Shown: positions 1 through 10,989, counted from the stretch's first letter. The stretch is DNA of 64,000 nucleotides from Ampelocalamus luodianensis (GCA_036346255.1 CM070627.1:34184143-34248142); one strand, 5' to 3'. Made by a program: numbers and translations. Notes: generated from the letters alone by a model not told the origin.

Positions 1-963
1 TAATTGCTGATCTTATGATATAAGCGAAGAACGAAACAACTCACATGCAAAAATGATGGAACTTAGTGCAATCAAATGAATGAGCTAATATATAAAAATA
101 TAAGTGATGAACAACTTGCTCGTAATGCACAAGTTATGGAGAGACGCTAGCTAATTGCTCAATGAGATAAAATAGGGCACAAGATTGCTCAAAATGATGA
201 AACAACACAATCTGAAATTTTTTTATAATGATAGGGTGTGCTCATAGTAGGTGATCGACCAAGTATTTTTTCTCTTCTTTTTTAACCTAACCAATCAAAT
301 TGTCACAAGAGCAGCACTAAAAACCCCACTTTCGGTTGTGAAAGAAAATAATAATTCAGCACTGTGCAAAGTGTAAATGAGCAGCCCTAAAACAATATCA
401 ATAGCTAGTCTCAATAGGAGCAAAGTATTCGCAAAGGATTGAATTAGCTCACAAAAAAATATAAGTGGAGGATTTTTTTTCACATGCTACTGTAGCAGTA
501 TTGTAACAATGGGGCTGGGAACTGTAGTAGCACTATGCGTTACACTGTAAGCAGCACTACGAGCAATGTTGTAGCAGCACTGTGCGATATGCTGTAGCAA
601 GCACTATGCACAGCACTATAGCGGGTCGTAGCGCGAACTCTGTTTTTCTGCATACGACTGGCGATGGCGGATGTAACACACACTGCAGCGTATACTGCAG
701 CAGTTTGGAAATACTTTTTGCCACACACACTGTAGCATACGGTGCTGTAGTTTGAACTTTTTATTGGACACAACGATTAAGCAACGCAAAGAAAACTTTA
801 AGATCAGCACTAAACAAAAATTCTAATGGACTAAAACCTAACGAAACTCACAAGAAATAACATATTGAAACTAGGATTTAGATTATTTTTTTGGCTTTTT
901 GTGTATAGGATAGAAAAAAACAAATCTAACTACGGATAAATTGATCCTACCGTGGCAATCGAT
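1..963. other. AT-rich non-genic DNA, possibly the leader of a minus-strand LTR element
   Basis: No coding region is convincing here; the short open frames are low-complexity. It lies on the internal side of the primer-binding site at 964-975, so part of it may be the decayed internal region of a minus-strand LTR retrotransposon. That is inferred from the site alone; no gag or pol similarity was seen. Confidence 0.3.
495..760. repeat. Cluster of degenerate CTGTAGCA/GCAGCACT motifs
   Basis: Variants of CTGTAGCA, GTAGCAGCACT and CTGCAGCAG recur about a dozen times at irregular spacing. Some occur as inverted pairs such as TGCTGTAG against CTGTAGCA, so the segment could fold into several small hairpins. 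There is no fixed period, so it is not a simple tandem array. Confidence 0.5.
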
Positions 964-975
964 GCTCTGATACCA
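964..975 (-). other. Primer-binding site for initiator Met-tRNA, minus strand
   Basis: The plus strand reads GCTCTGATACCA, so the minus strand reads TGGTATCAGAGC, the standard plant LTR-retrotransposon primer-binding site. It implies an element transcribed on the minus strand whose LTR lies immediately to the right. Confidence 0.6.
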
Positions 976-978
976 AGA

Positions 979-1490
979 TGATATGTGGGATGCCCGATCT
1001 TCACGACGTAGGATCGATGATAACTTTGGATCCGTGTAACCTTACGAACCGATGGCACCAACCACTATCAAAACAACAACCTACGACAAAAGAAATTGTC
1101 CAACCACATGCTTGTGATCCCGTCTACCCGACCACACAAAGTAGATGTATCGCCGCTCCTGCAAAACACAAGGAATCACAAGAACAACGAGGTTGAGAAT
1201 GCCCAATTCCCCTCTATGTTGCAATTGTATGTCAAACCTTAAGAAGAACATGCGTATAGCTCTCTCTAAAATAATAGATTGATTCGTCGTCCCCTGTTAC
1301 ATGAGATGCACACTTGGCTTTAATAGCCAGCAAACCGTGCGCACGTAAGGGCCTAAGGCCGAAACAAACTTTAGTCCAGTTCCAGGAAAAGAAACAGACT
1401 CAAACTCCTAATTAGTTCAATTTGTTATGACCTGATTACATGGCCGAATTCAGCACCTATTCGACCCAAGAGATAGCATGCATGTAATGA
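979..1490 (-). mobile_element. Possible LTR of a minus-strand retrotransposon
   Basis: The plus-strand left end TGATATGTGGG lies three bases from the primer-binding site, as expected for the inner end of a 5' LTR read on the minus strand. A minus-strand TATTAAAG near 1319-1326 could be a promoter box. The right end was not found, no second LTR or target duplication is visible, and the end coordinate is a guess. Confidence 0.3.
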
Positions 1491-3300
1491 TTCCAGCCAT
1501 GCATTCTTGTCCTTTCCAGCTGAGAATCTCTCTCTGATGCACAGCCGAGAATCTCTCTCTGATTTCTTTCTTCTATGCGCAGCAATCAACCAGGAGCATC
1601 TAGTGCTTCATTATTTCCTTTGCTAGTCACACCCGCATGCATGCATGCAACACATGCAACACGTATGTGCAGCACCTTCATGCACTCCTTTATTTCTTTT
1701 CCACGCATGCATTGTCTTCTTTTGGCGTCTTCGTCATCCCACACCTTCTGCTGGACACGTACTCCTAGACAACATATAATCTTCTTAGGTCCCAAAATCT
1801 CCTCACATAAAAACCTGAGAACAATTAAGATACTAGCATTAGGTAGTAACCAGTTCTTATGTAAACTAAAACCAAATTTAACTAGGAGTGAGTTCACCTG
1901 TTGATTAATCTTTTTTGCTCGTGCTCATGTAATTGGTCCAATCGGGATGTCCTTACACTCACAAGGGGCAACAAGCCCGTGTTCTGGAGGATTGGGACGT
2001 AACGAGTGTTTAGCTCCCAGTAATCCCTCCCTGACCGAAGCAACAGGGGCGGAGGGCCATCCGCGTCACCGGCGATCCACAATTTGCACTAGTGGTTCTC
2101 ATCGTAGAAGTGTTTCAGAAGCTCTGGTAGAGGCATGCCTTGCAACAAATGGAATATACGAAATATTAGTGGGAAGATTTATAATGATGATAGAATAATA
2201 CAAATTAAAAATTACAACAAAATGAACACTACAAATTAATGTACACCAATTTAGTAATACAAAATTAAATACACCTATTTATACATGACTAAATTAATTA
2301 GGGCTAACTGATTACCGCAAACGAACATGTCTTACATACTGACAATTAAAAAAGTATACACATATTGTTCCAGAAATCCTACATGGTCATACACATACAA
2401 TGTATGACATATTTAATGAATACATGTAACATCTTCATTGAACCAAAACAAGATTTTTTTCTTATTTTTCTATTTGCAGTCATTATGAACTTCACGTAGT
2501 CATAGGTTGATCAAATAGTCATCATGATGCAATAATTTACTGCACCATCATAATTTATGTAGATAACAATACTGTAACTTAATTTCAACTAATTGTTTAA
2601 AACCAATTAATCATGACTAATTATTTCGTAACTAATTAATGACGCATCAGTAATTTTACAAGTTAATCCCTGTTCTTTTCCTTTGCTACATAAATATTAA
2701 TTGTATATATGTGTGTTGATTGCATAGTGCATGCGTACATGAATAATTAGCAACTACTTGCTTGCATGGCCATAGTGCATGCATCGCATGACATTTTCTT
2801 AACGGCCAGCAGCGTAGTGCAGTTGCATGCATGCGGTAGTTGCATTGATTGCTGCTATCCAAATACTTTTAGATCACTGCAGTCATGTCTTGATGTCGCA
2901 TGCATGGATTTCTTTTCTGGATTGCCAATCAAATATCTACTACAACTTATTTACTAACAACGTAGTTAATAAAGAATTTACAAACGAGGAAAAAATTACC
3001 TGCTAATATGGCTTCTAATGACGGCAATTAATAATGCTACAACGTCTCGGAAAAGAAAATCCACGGAGAGCTAGAGAGAGCGAGCAAAAGAGAGCGAGTG
3101 AGCAAGCGACGATAAAATGAAATCACGCTCGCTCGCTCTCTAATTTATAGGTGCTGCGGGAGGGAATCCTTCCCCGTGCAAGCTAATTGAAATGTGCATG
3201 CATGCATACATTAGACATAGGAGTGACAACGACGGGACAGGGAATAAAGTGGCAATAGCGAACAATGGAACATATGGAAGTGACTAGAGGGGAGGACTGG
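1491..3300. other. No gene seen; AT-rich intergenic DNA
   Basis: Open frames up to about 110 codons occur but overlap each other on both strands and show no recognisable domain. GCATGC palindromes are frequent (1636-1660, 2780-2835, 3195-3210). Around 3067-3143 a GAGAGAGCGAGC-type sequence faces its near-complement GCTCGCTCGCTCTC, which could form a hairpin of about 14 bp per arm. Confidence 0.5.
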
Positions 3301-3419
3301 CAATGGAAGGGAGGGGCCTAGCTCCTCCGAATGACATCTATCGTGATACTGGCCGGTTTTTTTTTTTTGAAGAACCGGATTGGTTCTCTAGGGCACATGG
3401 CAGAAGGGGAGGGCAGACC

Positions 3420-3560
3420 GCCGCATTGCGGCCGTGCGGAAGGGGCGAGCGTGTGGCAGCATGGCAGTGCCCACCGCATGATGGCCGTGCAGAGGGCAAG
3501 CATGTGGTGGCATGGCAGTGCCACAACATGGTGACCGTGCGGGAGGGCCAGACGCGTGGC
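3420..3560. repeat. Degenerate GC-rich direct repeat of about 60 bp
   Basis: Phrases of the form CCGTGC(A/G)GA.GGG...GTGGCAGCATGGCAGTGCC recur at about 3435, 3490 and 3535 with drift. They create overlapping GC-rich open frames on both strands (3303-3668), which I do not regard as genes. Confidence 0.45.
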
Positions 3561-3897
3561 AGGAGGAGAGGGCTGGACGTGTGCTGGCCATGTGGTGTTT
3601 GCACGTGTCGACTCATCGGCAATACCGTACGGTCACCGTGCAATTTAGACTCGTACGATTTAAACTAATATTTTTACAAATACGAGCAGAAGAGAGCCAT
3701 TCTTACGACTGTGTGCCGAAAAAACACTAATATGGCCGGACACTCGAATCCACTCTATTACATCTCACAAGAATCATGGCCTTCCCTTCCGTTCTTGTTT
3801 ACCCGTTAGTTTCTCTCGAAGAATATAGCCGCCACTTCCACTCAACTCGTGTTCACTCGTCCCACTCCCTTTTCCCCATTTCCTCTCAAACCCTAGC

Positions 3898-4898
3898 GAG
3901 TGAACGCGATGGAGGCGGCGACCGGCGAGTGAGCCTCAGATTCGTCTCCTCGGGCCTTGGCGACGTCGGCCCCGGCGCACGCGTCGACTTCCCCTCTCCC
4001 CGGACCCCCGGCGACCTCCGCCCACGGCGATTTCCTCCCCTGGGCGACTTCATCCCTCGGCGACCTCTTCCTCTCTTGAGACGGGCTTGGAGGTCAGTTC
4101 CCATGGCGATTTGCCTCTGCCCCCCTTCGTTCTTTGGCAGATCTGTCAGTGTGATGATGGATGTGTCCTTGAGATCTGTGTTGTTAGAGGTACAAATTGG
4201 TGGTAGAAATTTTTTGAATGTTCATACAAGTGAAAATTGGATCGATGTTTAGAGGTCTGTGTGATGTCAGTTCTCCCCCAAGTAGCATTATAAGTTGATG
4301 CAATAGAAGAAGTGAACTGGATGTTGATTCATATGAGCCATATACTTGCAGTGCATTCTTCATCTGTTGGATCTGGCGCTTTGTGTGCAATTCTGCAATC
4401 TCTTTTACCTGTGGACAAGAATGCTAGCTATTGCAGGCTATGGATTCTATAAAATTGAGCAAATGTTACCTGATGAGTAGATGTCAGTAGCTTCTGTGTA
4501 CATTGATTTTCTTGTTTGTCCATGACTGATCTGTTTGTACATTTCATTGTGTGCTGTCAATTGTTGTGAATTATGACACTATCATGTCTATTTGTGTTCT
4601 GTTCATGTGGTGCTGTTCATATGGGGCTGTTAGTTCAAATTGATGCATGTAGGACTGTTAAAACATGCAGATGGCAGGTGCTTCCGATTGGAATGACGAG
4701 AACACTACGATAGTTTGTGGATTGTTTGCGGAACAAGTTAAGATTTGGAATCGGCGACATACCCACTTGAGCAATTATGCTGAAGTAGAAAAGAGGCAAT
4801 TTAAGAATAAATGGGATAAATTAAAGACCAAAAATGGCCTTGTTGATGCCGGCTATCCTAACTGGCTGGGGTACCTAGCCTATAGGGGAGAAAGCTGA
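3898..4898 (+). pseudogene. Broken Myb/SANT-like (Harbinger-derived type) gene fragment
   Basis: Positions 4665-4870 encode a recognisable start of a plant Myb/SANT-like domain: WNDENTTIVCGLFAEQV near the N-terminus and, after a gap, KRQFKNKWDKLKT. Intact relatives have roughly 25 more residues between these blocks and a long C-terminus, so this copy carries an internal deletion and is truncated. It then runs into the foldback at 4876. A GC-rich first exon may lie at 3898-4092, where the ATG at 3909 meets a stop after seven codons; it ends at a donor-like GAG/GTCAGT. That exon could instead be the untranslated first exon of the downstream DUF641 gene. The family resembles L10-interacting Myb-domain proteins, which share ancestry with Harbinger transposon Myb-like proteins. 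Product identity is fairly confident; linkage of the two exons is inference. Confidence 0.5.
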
Positions 4899-4950
4899 TG
4901 GCAACATAAGACGCCAATCATAATCTCACCACACCTACGCCTCGGTCTTC

Positions 4951-4979
4951 ACAACACACACACACACACACACACACAC
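4951..4979. repeat. (AC)n microsatellite
   Basis: About 13 uninterrupted AC units, inside the left arm of the foldback. The right arm has only GTGTGTTG at the matching place, so the array expanded after the arms formed. Confidence 0.9.
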
Positions 4980-5061
4980 GATTCTTGAATCCGGAAGCGC
5001 ATATATCATATGTTATGGTCGTGGGCCAACTGCAAGAAGGAAGGTTTGGCAGTAGTAGCAA

Positions 5062-5073
5062 TCTCTGATACCA
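5062..5073 (-). other. Primer-binding site, minus strand
   Basis: The plus strand TCTCTGATACCA gives TGGTATCAGAGA on the minus strand, an initiator-Met tRNA type site with one change at its last base. It is followed after three bases by TGTTATGGG at 5077, the expected inner end of an LTR. Confidence 0.6.
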
Positions 5074-5076
5074 AGT

Positions 5077-5389
5077 TGTTATGGGTTTGCTTTCATAGTC
5101 GAGAGGATGGCCGGACGACGGACGGCTTGGAGGGGATGTAGGAGACTATAGATGAGAATGAATTATTCTTTCTTTCTTGCCGATAAGAGATGACAATGTT
5201 GTGCTTATATAGAGCCGGCCACTTAACAATTAAATCTAAAGTCTAAACCTTCCAACTAATAAAGATATTATCCCAAACTACATAAGGAAAGCTATAACCA
5301 AATATGATAACTAATCGGTTTATTCTACTTAATTTGTGGGATTGCTGCTACTACCAAAGATAATAAATTTATTCTCCTTAATTTGTGGG
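5077..5389 (-). mobile_element. Small LTR (TRIM-like or copia-like) at the centre of the foldback
   Basis: Read on the minus strand, this stretch has a TATA-like CTATATAAGC (about 5205-5214), a downstream AATAATTC, and an end in CCCATAACA next to a primer-binding site. That is the layout of a short plant LTR. The outer end is uncertain because a 48-bp unit is duplicated there (5326-5408). The element has no coding capacity. Confidence 0.5.
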
Positions 5390-5408
5390 ATTGCTGCTAC
5401 TACCAAAC
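5326..5408. repeat. 48-bp tandem duplication at the edge of the LTR-like core
   Basis: The phrase CTTAATTTGTGGGATTGCTG and the following ACTACCAAA occur twice, 48 bp apart, separated by GATAATAAATTTATTCT. The duplication spans the junction between the LTR-like core and the right arm. Confidence 0.75.
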
Positions 5409-6438
5409 GTTCCTTCTTGCAGTTGGACCACGACCATAACATATGGTATCTGCGCTTCTGGATTCAAGAGTCGGGCGTGTGTTGTGAAGAAAGGAGTTTT
5501 TTTTTTTGTGGTCTTGCTGGGGATTTCTGAGATCCAGATAGTAATAGTGATGCTTCTTTCGTTGAAAGAACATGTCATAGGGGTTCTTTCTTTTGTGATG
5601 TGTGTTTTCTTTACTCAAGAAGATGTTTATTGCTTGAAGTTTGCAGCAGACGGCTGTTAAATGGAAAAACATTACAAGAATAATTTAGAATAAAACACTT
5701 ATATACATTTATCTTAAGATTGTTAAGATTAGGCCTGCAAATTATCATGCTATATACAAAGACTTGGGAGGAAAGGAAGGTATGATTAGGGTACACATGG
5801 TTCTTGCTTATAAGGCTACCAACACCATCCATGTAGGATATGTGATGGTGAAGCTTGCTAATCTGGGTCAGCGACCTGTAAAGAGGGAGGGAAATGATAG
5901 GTGTGGTGAGATTATGATTGGCGTCTTATGTTGCCATTGGTTTTCCCCCTATAGGCTACTTGCATTGGAGGTTCTTGTACTTGTAGTTCCACAGACCATA
6001 TGACTTGAAATGAATTTTCTCTTGGCTTTGGAAAGGTGACTATCTTTATAAGATATGGCCCTAGTGAGTAAAATGCGGTTCATCTCGTTCATCTTGGGGA
6101 GTCTGACTGATCATTGGATTGTTGTTAGCTATCCAACTCGATAATTTTCTTATCATGTTCTCTTTTGGGTTGGGGTGGAGCTCATGTTGTGGAAAATCTG
6201 TCATTGAATGTTGAAAATATGTGGGTGTGGTTATCCTCAGAAATCAAAAGCTTGCCGTAGTTTACGTTTTTTGAATCTTTTTTTCCATATGCTAGCATGC
6301 GAAGTACTTTCAAATAAAGTTGCTTTTGAACCATTCCTATTCTGGTCTGGTTACAACTGTGTTCTTTGCAATTCGTATCTGCTGTTGTAAAATTATGATC
6401 TGAACTCAGTAGTTGTCGTATTCCGAATTGCTTTGCAG

Positions 6439-6502
6439 GTGGATGTCAATCGGTTGGTTGCTTGAAGACTACTAACTTGGTTGATCCTGACGGCAAGAAG
6501 TA
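6439..6502 (+). other. 5' UTR exon piece with splice acceptor before the DUF641 gene
   Basis: TTGCTTTGCAG at 6428-6438 is a good plant splice acceptor, followed by 64 bp to the ATG at 6503. The matching donor could be GAG/GTCAGT at 4092-4093, which would make a 2.3 kb leader intron containing the Myb fragment and the foldback. The acceptor is clear; the donor pairing is inference. Confidence 0.5.
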
Positions 6503-7771
6503 ATGATCCGGCCAGGCTCTAAGGAGTCGCAAAATTATGATAACAATAACCAGAAAGTTTATCCTCAACCAATTGATGAAAATATGAATCAGAACATGGA
6601 CTCAATGGACACCATGATCGGAAGAATATTCAACAACATATCATCTTTAAAAGCTGCATACATTCAGCTGCAGGAAGCCCACACCCCATATGAGCCAGAC
6701 AAGATCCAAGTTGCTGATAAGCTTGTCATAGAGGAGCTCACAAAGCTTTCAGAACTCAAGCATACTTACAGAGAGAAAAATCCTAAGCCTGTAGCAGCAT
6801 CACCCCAAGATTCACGCTTGCTTTCTGAAATACAAGAGCAGCAGAACTTGTTAAAGACATATGAGGTCATGGTAAAAAAGTTCCAGTCCCAGATCCAGAA
6901 CAGAGATACTGAGATTACCCATTTACAGCAGCAAATCGATGAGGCTAAACATCGGAAATCAAAGCTGGAGAAGAAACTGAAACAAAGGGGCTTACTTAAC
7001 AAGGAATCTGAGGAATCTGATGAAGAAGAGAACTACTTTTCCATTGAGTTGACACCAAGTTTATTTATATCTGCTGTTGATAATGCATACCAATCGATAC
7101 ATGACTTTTCAAAGCCTGTGATCAACATGATGAAAGCTGCAGGATGGGATCTTGATGCCGCTGCTAACGCAATCGAACCTGATGTTGTTTACACAAGGAG
7201 GGCACACAAGAAGTATGCGTTCGAGTCGTATATTTGCCAAAGAATGTTCAGTGGGTTCCAAGAAGAGAGCTTTTCCGTGAAGGCTTCTAATGTTACTGTT
7301 TCCAATGAGGCTTTCTTCCATCAGTTCCTTGCAGTACGGGCCATGGATCCTTTGGATGTCCTGAGCCAAAATCCTGATTCAATTTTTGGAAAGTTCTGCA
7401 GAGGCAAATACCTATTACTTGTGCACCCAAAAATGGAAGGTTCTTTCTTCGGTAACATGGATCAGAGGAACTATGTCATGAGTGGTGGTCATCCAAGGAC
7501 ACCTTTCTATCAGGCATTTCTCAAGTTAGCGAAGTCCATATGGTTGTTGCACAGGCTGGCGTACTCGTTCGATCCGAAAGTCAGGGTCTTTCAAGTAAAA
7601 AAGGGAAGTGGGTTCTCTGAGATTCACATGGAAAGTGTTGTCAAGAACATCGTCTTAGATGACAGTGAAGAGAGGCCTAAAGTTGGCCTGATGGTGATGC
7701 CTGGTTTCTTGATTGGAACTAGTGTCATACAGTCTCGGGTGTATCTTTCAGATGTCAAGTGTGCTGACTGA
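6503..7771 (+). CDS. DUF641 / GIL1-IRKI family protein (GRAVITROPIC IN THE LIGHT 1-like)
   Basis: A single uninterrupted exon encodes 422 residues. Residues about 30-150 match the DUF641 domain (RIFNNISSLKAAYIQLQEAH, then a conserved LSELKHTYRE). Residues about 100-165 form a predicted coiled coil rich in E, K, Q and L. An acidic linker (ESEESDEEE, about 168-177) leads to the C-terminal GIL1/IRKI-type region, with ISAVDNAYQSIHDFSKP, MMKAAGWDLDAAANAIEP and a C-terminal GFLIGTSVIQSRVYL. Arabidopsis GIL1 is needed for light to suppress negative gravitropism of the hypocotyl, and a relative binds the IRK receptor kinase; the biochemical activity is unknown. No signal peptide or membrane segment is seen. 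Length is near that of the family, somewhat short at the N-terminus. The ATG chosen is the first in frame after the splice acceptor. It has no disabling change, unlike every other coding match here. Confidence 0.9.
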   Translation: MIRPGSKESQNYDNNNQKVYPQPIDENMNQNMDSMDTMIGRIFNNISSLKAAYIQLQEAHTPYEPDKIQVADKLVIEELTKLSELKHTYREKNPKPVAASPQDSRLLSEIQEQQNLLKTYEVMVKKFQSQIQNRDTEITHLQQQIDEAKHRKSKLEKKLKQRGLLNKESEESDEEENYFSIELTPSLFISAVDNAYQSIHDFSKPVINMMKAAGWDLDAAANAIEPDVVYTRRAHKKYAFESYICQRMFSGFQEESFSVKASNVTVSNEAFFHQFLAVRAMDPLDVLSQNPDSIFGKFCRGKYLLLVHPKMEGSFFGNMDQRNYVMSGGHPRTPFYQAFLKLAKSIWLLHRLAYSFDPKVRVFQVKKGSGFSEIHMESVVKNIVLDDSEERPKVGLMVMPGFLIGTSVIQSRVYLSDVKCAD

Positions 7772-8880
7772 AGATGCTTCAGTTACGTGAGAAGGTTGAG
7801 GGTGTTTTACATCCCTCGGGATATACTATTTGCATCAGATAAGGTGGAGGATTATGTCTGTCTTGTATGTGATACTTCCTGCCCGTGTCTCAAAAATGCT
7901 ATTCCTGTGAAATGTGGGTACCAACGCTGCAACGCCTGTGTGAAAAAAAACATCAATATGCTTGTCATTTGAGAACTATAAGTCTATAATGCCTTTCTGT
8001 TGTTTTAGACTAAGCTTAATTTTCATTAATCAGCACGAGTTTCTTCTTTTCCTCATGTCGTGTATATCTGTCCAATGTTTGATCTATACATATTATCAAT
8101 ATGATTTGGATGTGGCAGTCCATGTGACGATCGATTAGAGCATTTCATCTGATGCTTCTTTTTGGCCTAACCTGGTAATTGTACTGTAATAGACAAATAG
8201 TTGATGTCTTCATTGGAATTGTTGTTGTGTTCCTTGTAGTTTAATATTATGAGGTTTCACACTAATTACTGGACCATTTAGGAACTAGTTGGGTTGATGC
8301 TTCTCTCCCAGTGATGTGGCACGTGTGTGTTTCCGAAACCTGGCACGCGCGCAGCATTCGGAAACCAGAAACCCAATTTTACGGGCTTGTGGCAACATGC
8401 ACACGCATTAATTCTGTTGTTCTGGCATCGGATGCATTTCAATTCCATGTAATTGGTTTCGTAGGCGATTAAGAAACTAGACTGAAACTACATTGCGTTG
8501 GAGTATTGGACATGTAGTTTCACTTTCACCTTTTCTTTTCTGAAAGCTCAGGTTCACTCTCGTTTTTGCAAAAGGTCATAGAGTAAGTAGTTGCTGCACC
8601 TCAAGAAGCACAGCTTTGGATTCAATGAATTAGCAGTTCTCTTTCTTTCTTTCTTTCTTTCTTTTTCTTTTGACGTTTTTTTTTTGTCAGTAGAAGAAGC
8701 GTGTCTTTGTTCATGCGTGCACTGACGGAGTAGTGCAACTGTGTACAACTTCGGTACGTGGCATCCTGGCCATTCCAATAGTGGATCGTTGGAAGTGCGT
8801 CCCAATTGAACTGTGAAATGGACGGCCCTGGACTAAACAAACTTTACTCCGTCTATAAGCCTATGTAAGCTGAAGCTGGA
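7772..8880. other. 3' flank of the DUF641 gene; no further gene seen
   Basis: The sequence after the stop is AT-rich and probably holds the 3' UTR. An open frame at 7787-7972 has no recognisable content and is most simply 3' UTR. A (CTTT)n microsatellite lies at 8640-8670. Confidence 0.5.
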
Positions 8881-8888
8881 GTTAGGCT

Positions 8889-8998
8889 ACACTTTAAAGC
8901 CCCGTTTGGAACACACTTTAAAGCCCCGTTTGGAACACGAGAAATTTACCCGATTCTAAAGCCCAACTTGGAACACAAGAAATTTACCCGATTCCTAG
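8889..8998. repeat. Short tandem repeats with the phrase AAAGCCCCGTTTGGAACAC
   Basis: ACTTTAAAGCCCCGTTTGGA occurs twice back to back (about 24-bp unit). A second pair, built on GAACACRAGAAATTTACCCG, follows at about 38-bp spacing. Confidence 0.75.
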
Positions 8999-9330
8999 AA
9001 GTTGAATGGTTTCACCGTCATCCTTGGTTACATACTAGACAATACCATCCTTCGTCGCAACTAAGCTGGTTAGGTTCATCAAGCATGAACCAGAGTCGAC
9101 TGTGATCCCTTGCTGCATCCTAATACCATTAACTACTTTCCCAGATCTTGCCCACAATTTTCAACCTCTTGGAAAACCATCTAGGACTAGTAGCCAGCAA
9201 ATGTACAAGGTTGTACTACTAGTAAAAAGGGACGGCACTTGGTACCTCCAAAAGTGCACAAATGTCAGGGTGCCCTCAAATAAACGTTATTCTAATGTTT
9301 GTTTAGACTTCTGCTGACCCCAATCTCCCT

Positions 9331-9960
9331 ATATAAAAGGAGGCAAACTTGAGGCTGAGGCAGGGTGGCCACGTCGGGTTTTTTTCCTGGACCGTAGGAT
9401 TCCGCTCGGCTCGTCCACGTTCGTCCGATGGGCTTGCTCGGCGCGCGCTGCCGATGCTTGCCACGCGTGGGCACGTTGTGGCATTTCTCCATCTTCCCAG
9501 CACGCTTCTAGCCTTCTTGCGTTCTTCTTCGTCCTCTCCTCGCGCTCCACGCCATCTCCTTTTCCCGTTCCCCTCCCTCGCCTAGCAGGACGGCCGCCGC
9601 CTCCTCGCTCGGCCCTGCTCCTCCCCTTCCTCCGTCTCCCCTCCCTGTTGCTCCGCCTCCCCTGCCGCCCCTTTCCACTGGCGCCGTTGCTCCCTCCCTG
9701 CTCTGCTCTCCTCCTCCCCTCCCTATTCCTCTGTCTACCCTGCCGCCTCTCTTGACTGGCGTCGCCGCTCCCTCGCTGCCTCCTTCCCGCTCTACGCTCC
9801 TCCGCCTCGCCTCCCCGTCCCCAGAGTTCTCTGTGAGGAGAAAGCAATACGACAAGCCGGTCACAAGTGGAGCGGGGAGCCAAATCATCGCCGCTGCCAA
9901 GAGGTCGGCAACGATGGAGCCAAGAGCAGGGTTCGCCCGAGACCAAAGAATCAAGCGCAA
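9331..9960 (+). promoter_or_regulatory. TATA-like box and pyrimidine-rich GC leader ahead of the phosphatase pseudogene
   Basis: CTATATAAAAGG at 9330-9341 is a good plant TATA sequence. It is followed by about 600 bp of C/T-rich, GC-rich DNA resembling a grass 5' UTR or first exon. Long minus-strand open frames here (9329-10171) come from base composition. No phosphatase N-terminal coding was recognised before 10130, so this could be the remains of a promoter and first exon, or a fragment of another gene. Confidence 0.35.
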
Positions 9961-10973
9961 AAGGTAGAGAGGATGGATCAAAAGGGGTGGAAGCTCTTGG
10001 ATCTTGCCCCTCCTCTGGCGGATTCTTTGCTTTTGTTTTATTTTGTTCTTGAGCCAACTGCTTATGATGGATTATTGATTTCTTGCCACTACATCCGCTC
10101 ATTCTGCGATCGATTTGTGCTATGGGCAGATCATCCGCAGGAGCTTTTACCAGACCAAGAACGTGCCGCACAAGGGCCAGGTCTCATCTTCCTTCCCTCT
10201 CTTTTCTTTCTTACCCATCTTGTCCTTACAAATCTTGTTGTCTCCCTTGCTGCTATTGCTGTTTGCCATTGATGGGATTGGGATTTGGTAATCATGGTGC
10301 TACGCATTGGTGTTGCAGGTGGATTTGGTGACGGAGACGGACAAGGCCTGTGAGGACCTCATCTTGCACCATCTCCGGAAGCACTACCCGATCACAAGTT
10401 CATCGACGAGGAGATGTCCGCGGGGCTCGGCGCCACTGCCGACGACCCCACCTGTATCGTTGACCCCCTCGATGGCACCACCAATTTCCTCCATGGGTAA
10501 TGTTAATATTCTATTCTATCCCCAATGAGAGGGTTCCTTCCTTCATTGTGCATTTCTCCTCTTCTCATGTCAAGATTGTGCATATCCTTCACATTGCGGC
10601 TTCCCATTTGTGTGTGTCTCGATTGGCCTCGCCATTGGGAAGATTCGAACCCTTGGAGTCATGTACAACCCCATCATGAATGAGGTAAAAACCGATTCTA
10701 TAATCTATACTTTATTTATTTATGGAGCATTGCATGGCATGCAAGGCTGTGTATTCTTTCCCTTTGTAGGATTTATATTCTTAGAACCAATGCTTGTTTG
10801 ATTGTTCATATAAAACTCAATTCTAACAATATGATCTGTGGCATCCACACAATTCTGAAATGATTTGAGTCTAATTTTATGTTACTTCTTCAATTAGCTT
10901 TTCACAACTGTTCATGGAAAAGGTGCTTTTCTCAATGGTTCTCAAATAAAAAAGTAAGGATTTTTTTGTTCGT

Positions 10974-10989
10974 AAGGTCCTGATGTTTT
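10974..10989. repeat. Target-site duplication of the LINE, left copy
   Basis: AAGGTCCTGATGTTTT here is identical to 12945-12960. The 16-bp direct repeat brackets the LINE, as left by target-primed reverse transcription. Confidence 0.9.

Larger units (their letters stand above)
4876..5959. repeat. Large imperfect foldback (inverted repeat) around an LTR-like core
   Basis: Two left-arm blocks, 4876-4938 and 4946-5062, reappear inverted on the right in mirror order: 5390-5489 pairs with 4946-5062, and 5898-5959 pairs with 4876-4938, with few mismatches. The right arm carries an extra 408 bp (5490-5897) between its blocks. The centre (5077-5389) looks like an LTR with a primer-binding site beside it. 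The arms are therefore two opposite-facing copies of a retrotransposon leader. It sits in what is probably the 5' intron of the DUF641 gene. Confidence 0.7.

Noticed and set aside
7787..7972. 61-codon open frame just after the DUF641 gene with several cysteines
   Set aside because: It lies in the probable 3' UTR, has no domain and no separate promoter or splice signals.
9329..10171. 280-codon minus-strand open frame rich in R, G and E
   Set aside because: It is the shadow of a C/T-rich leader. It runs antisense into the first phosphatase exon, has repetitive composition and shows no domain.
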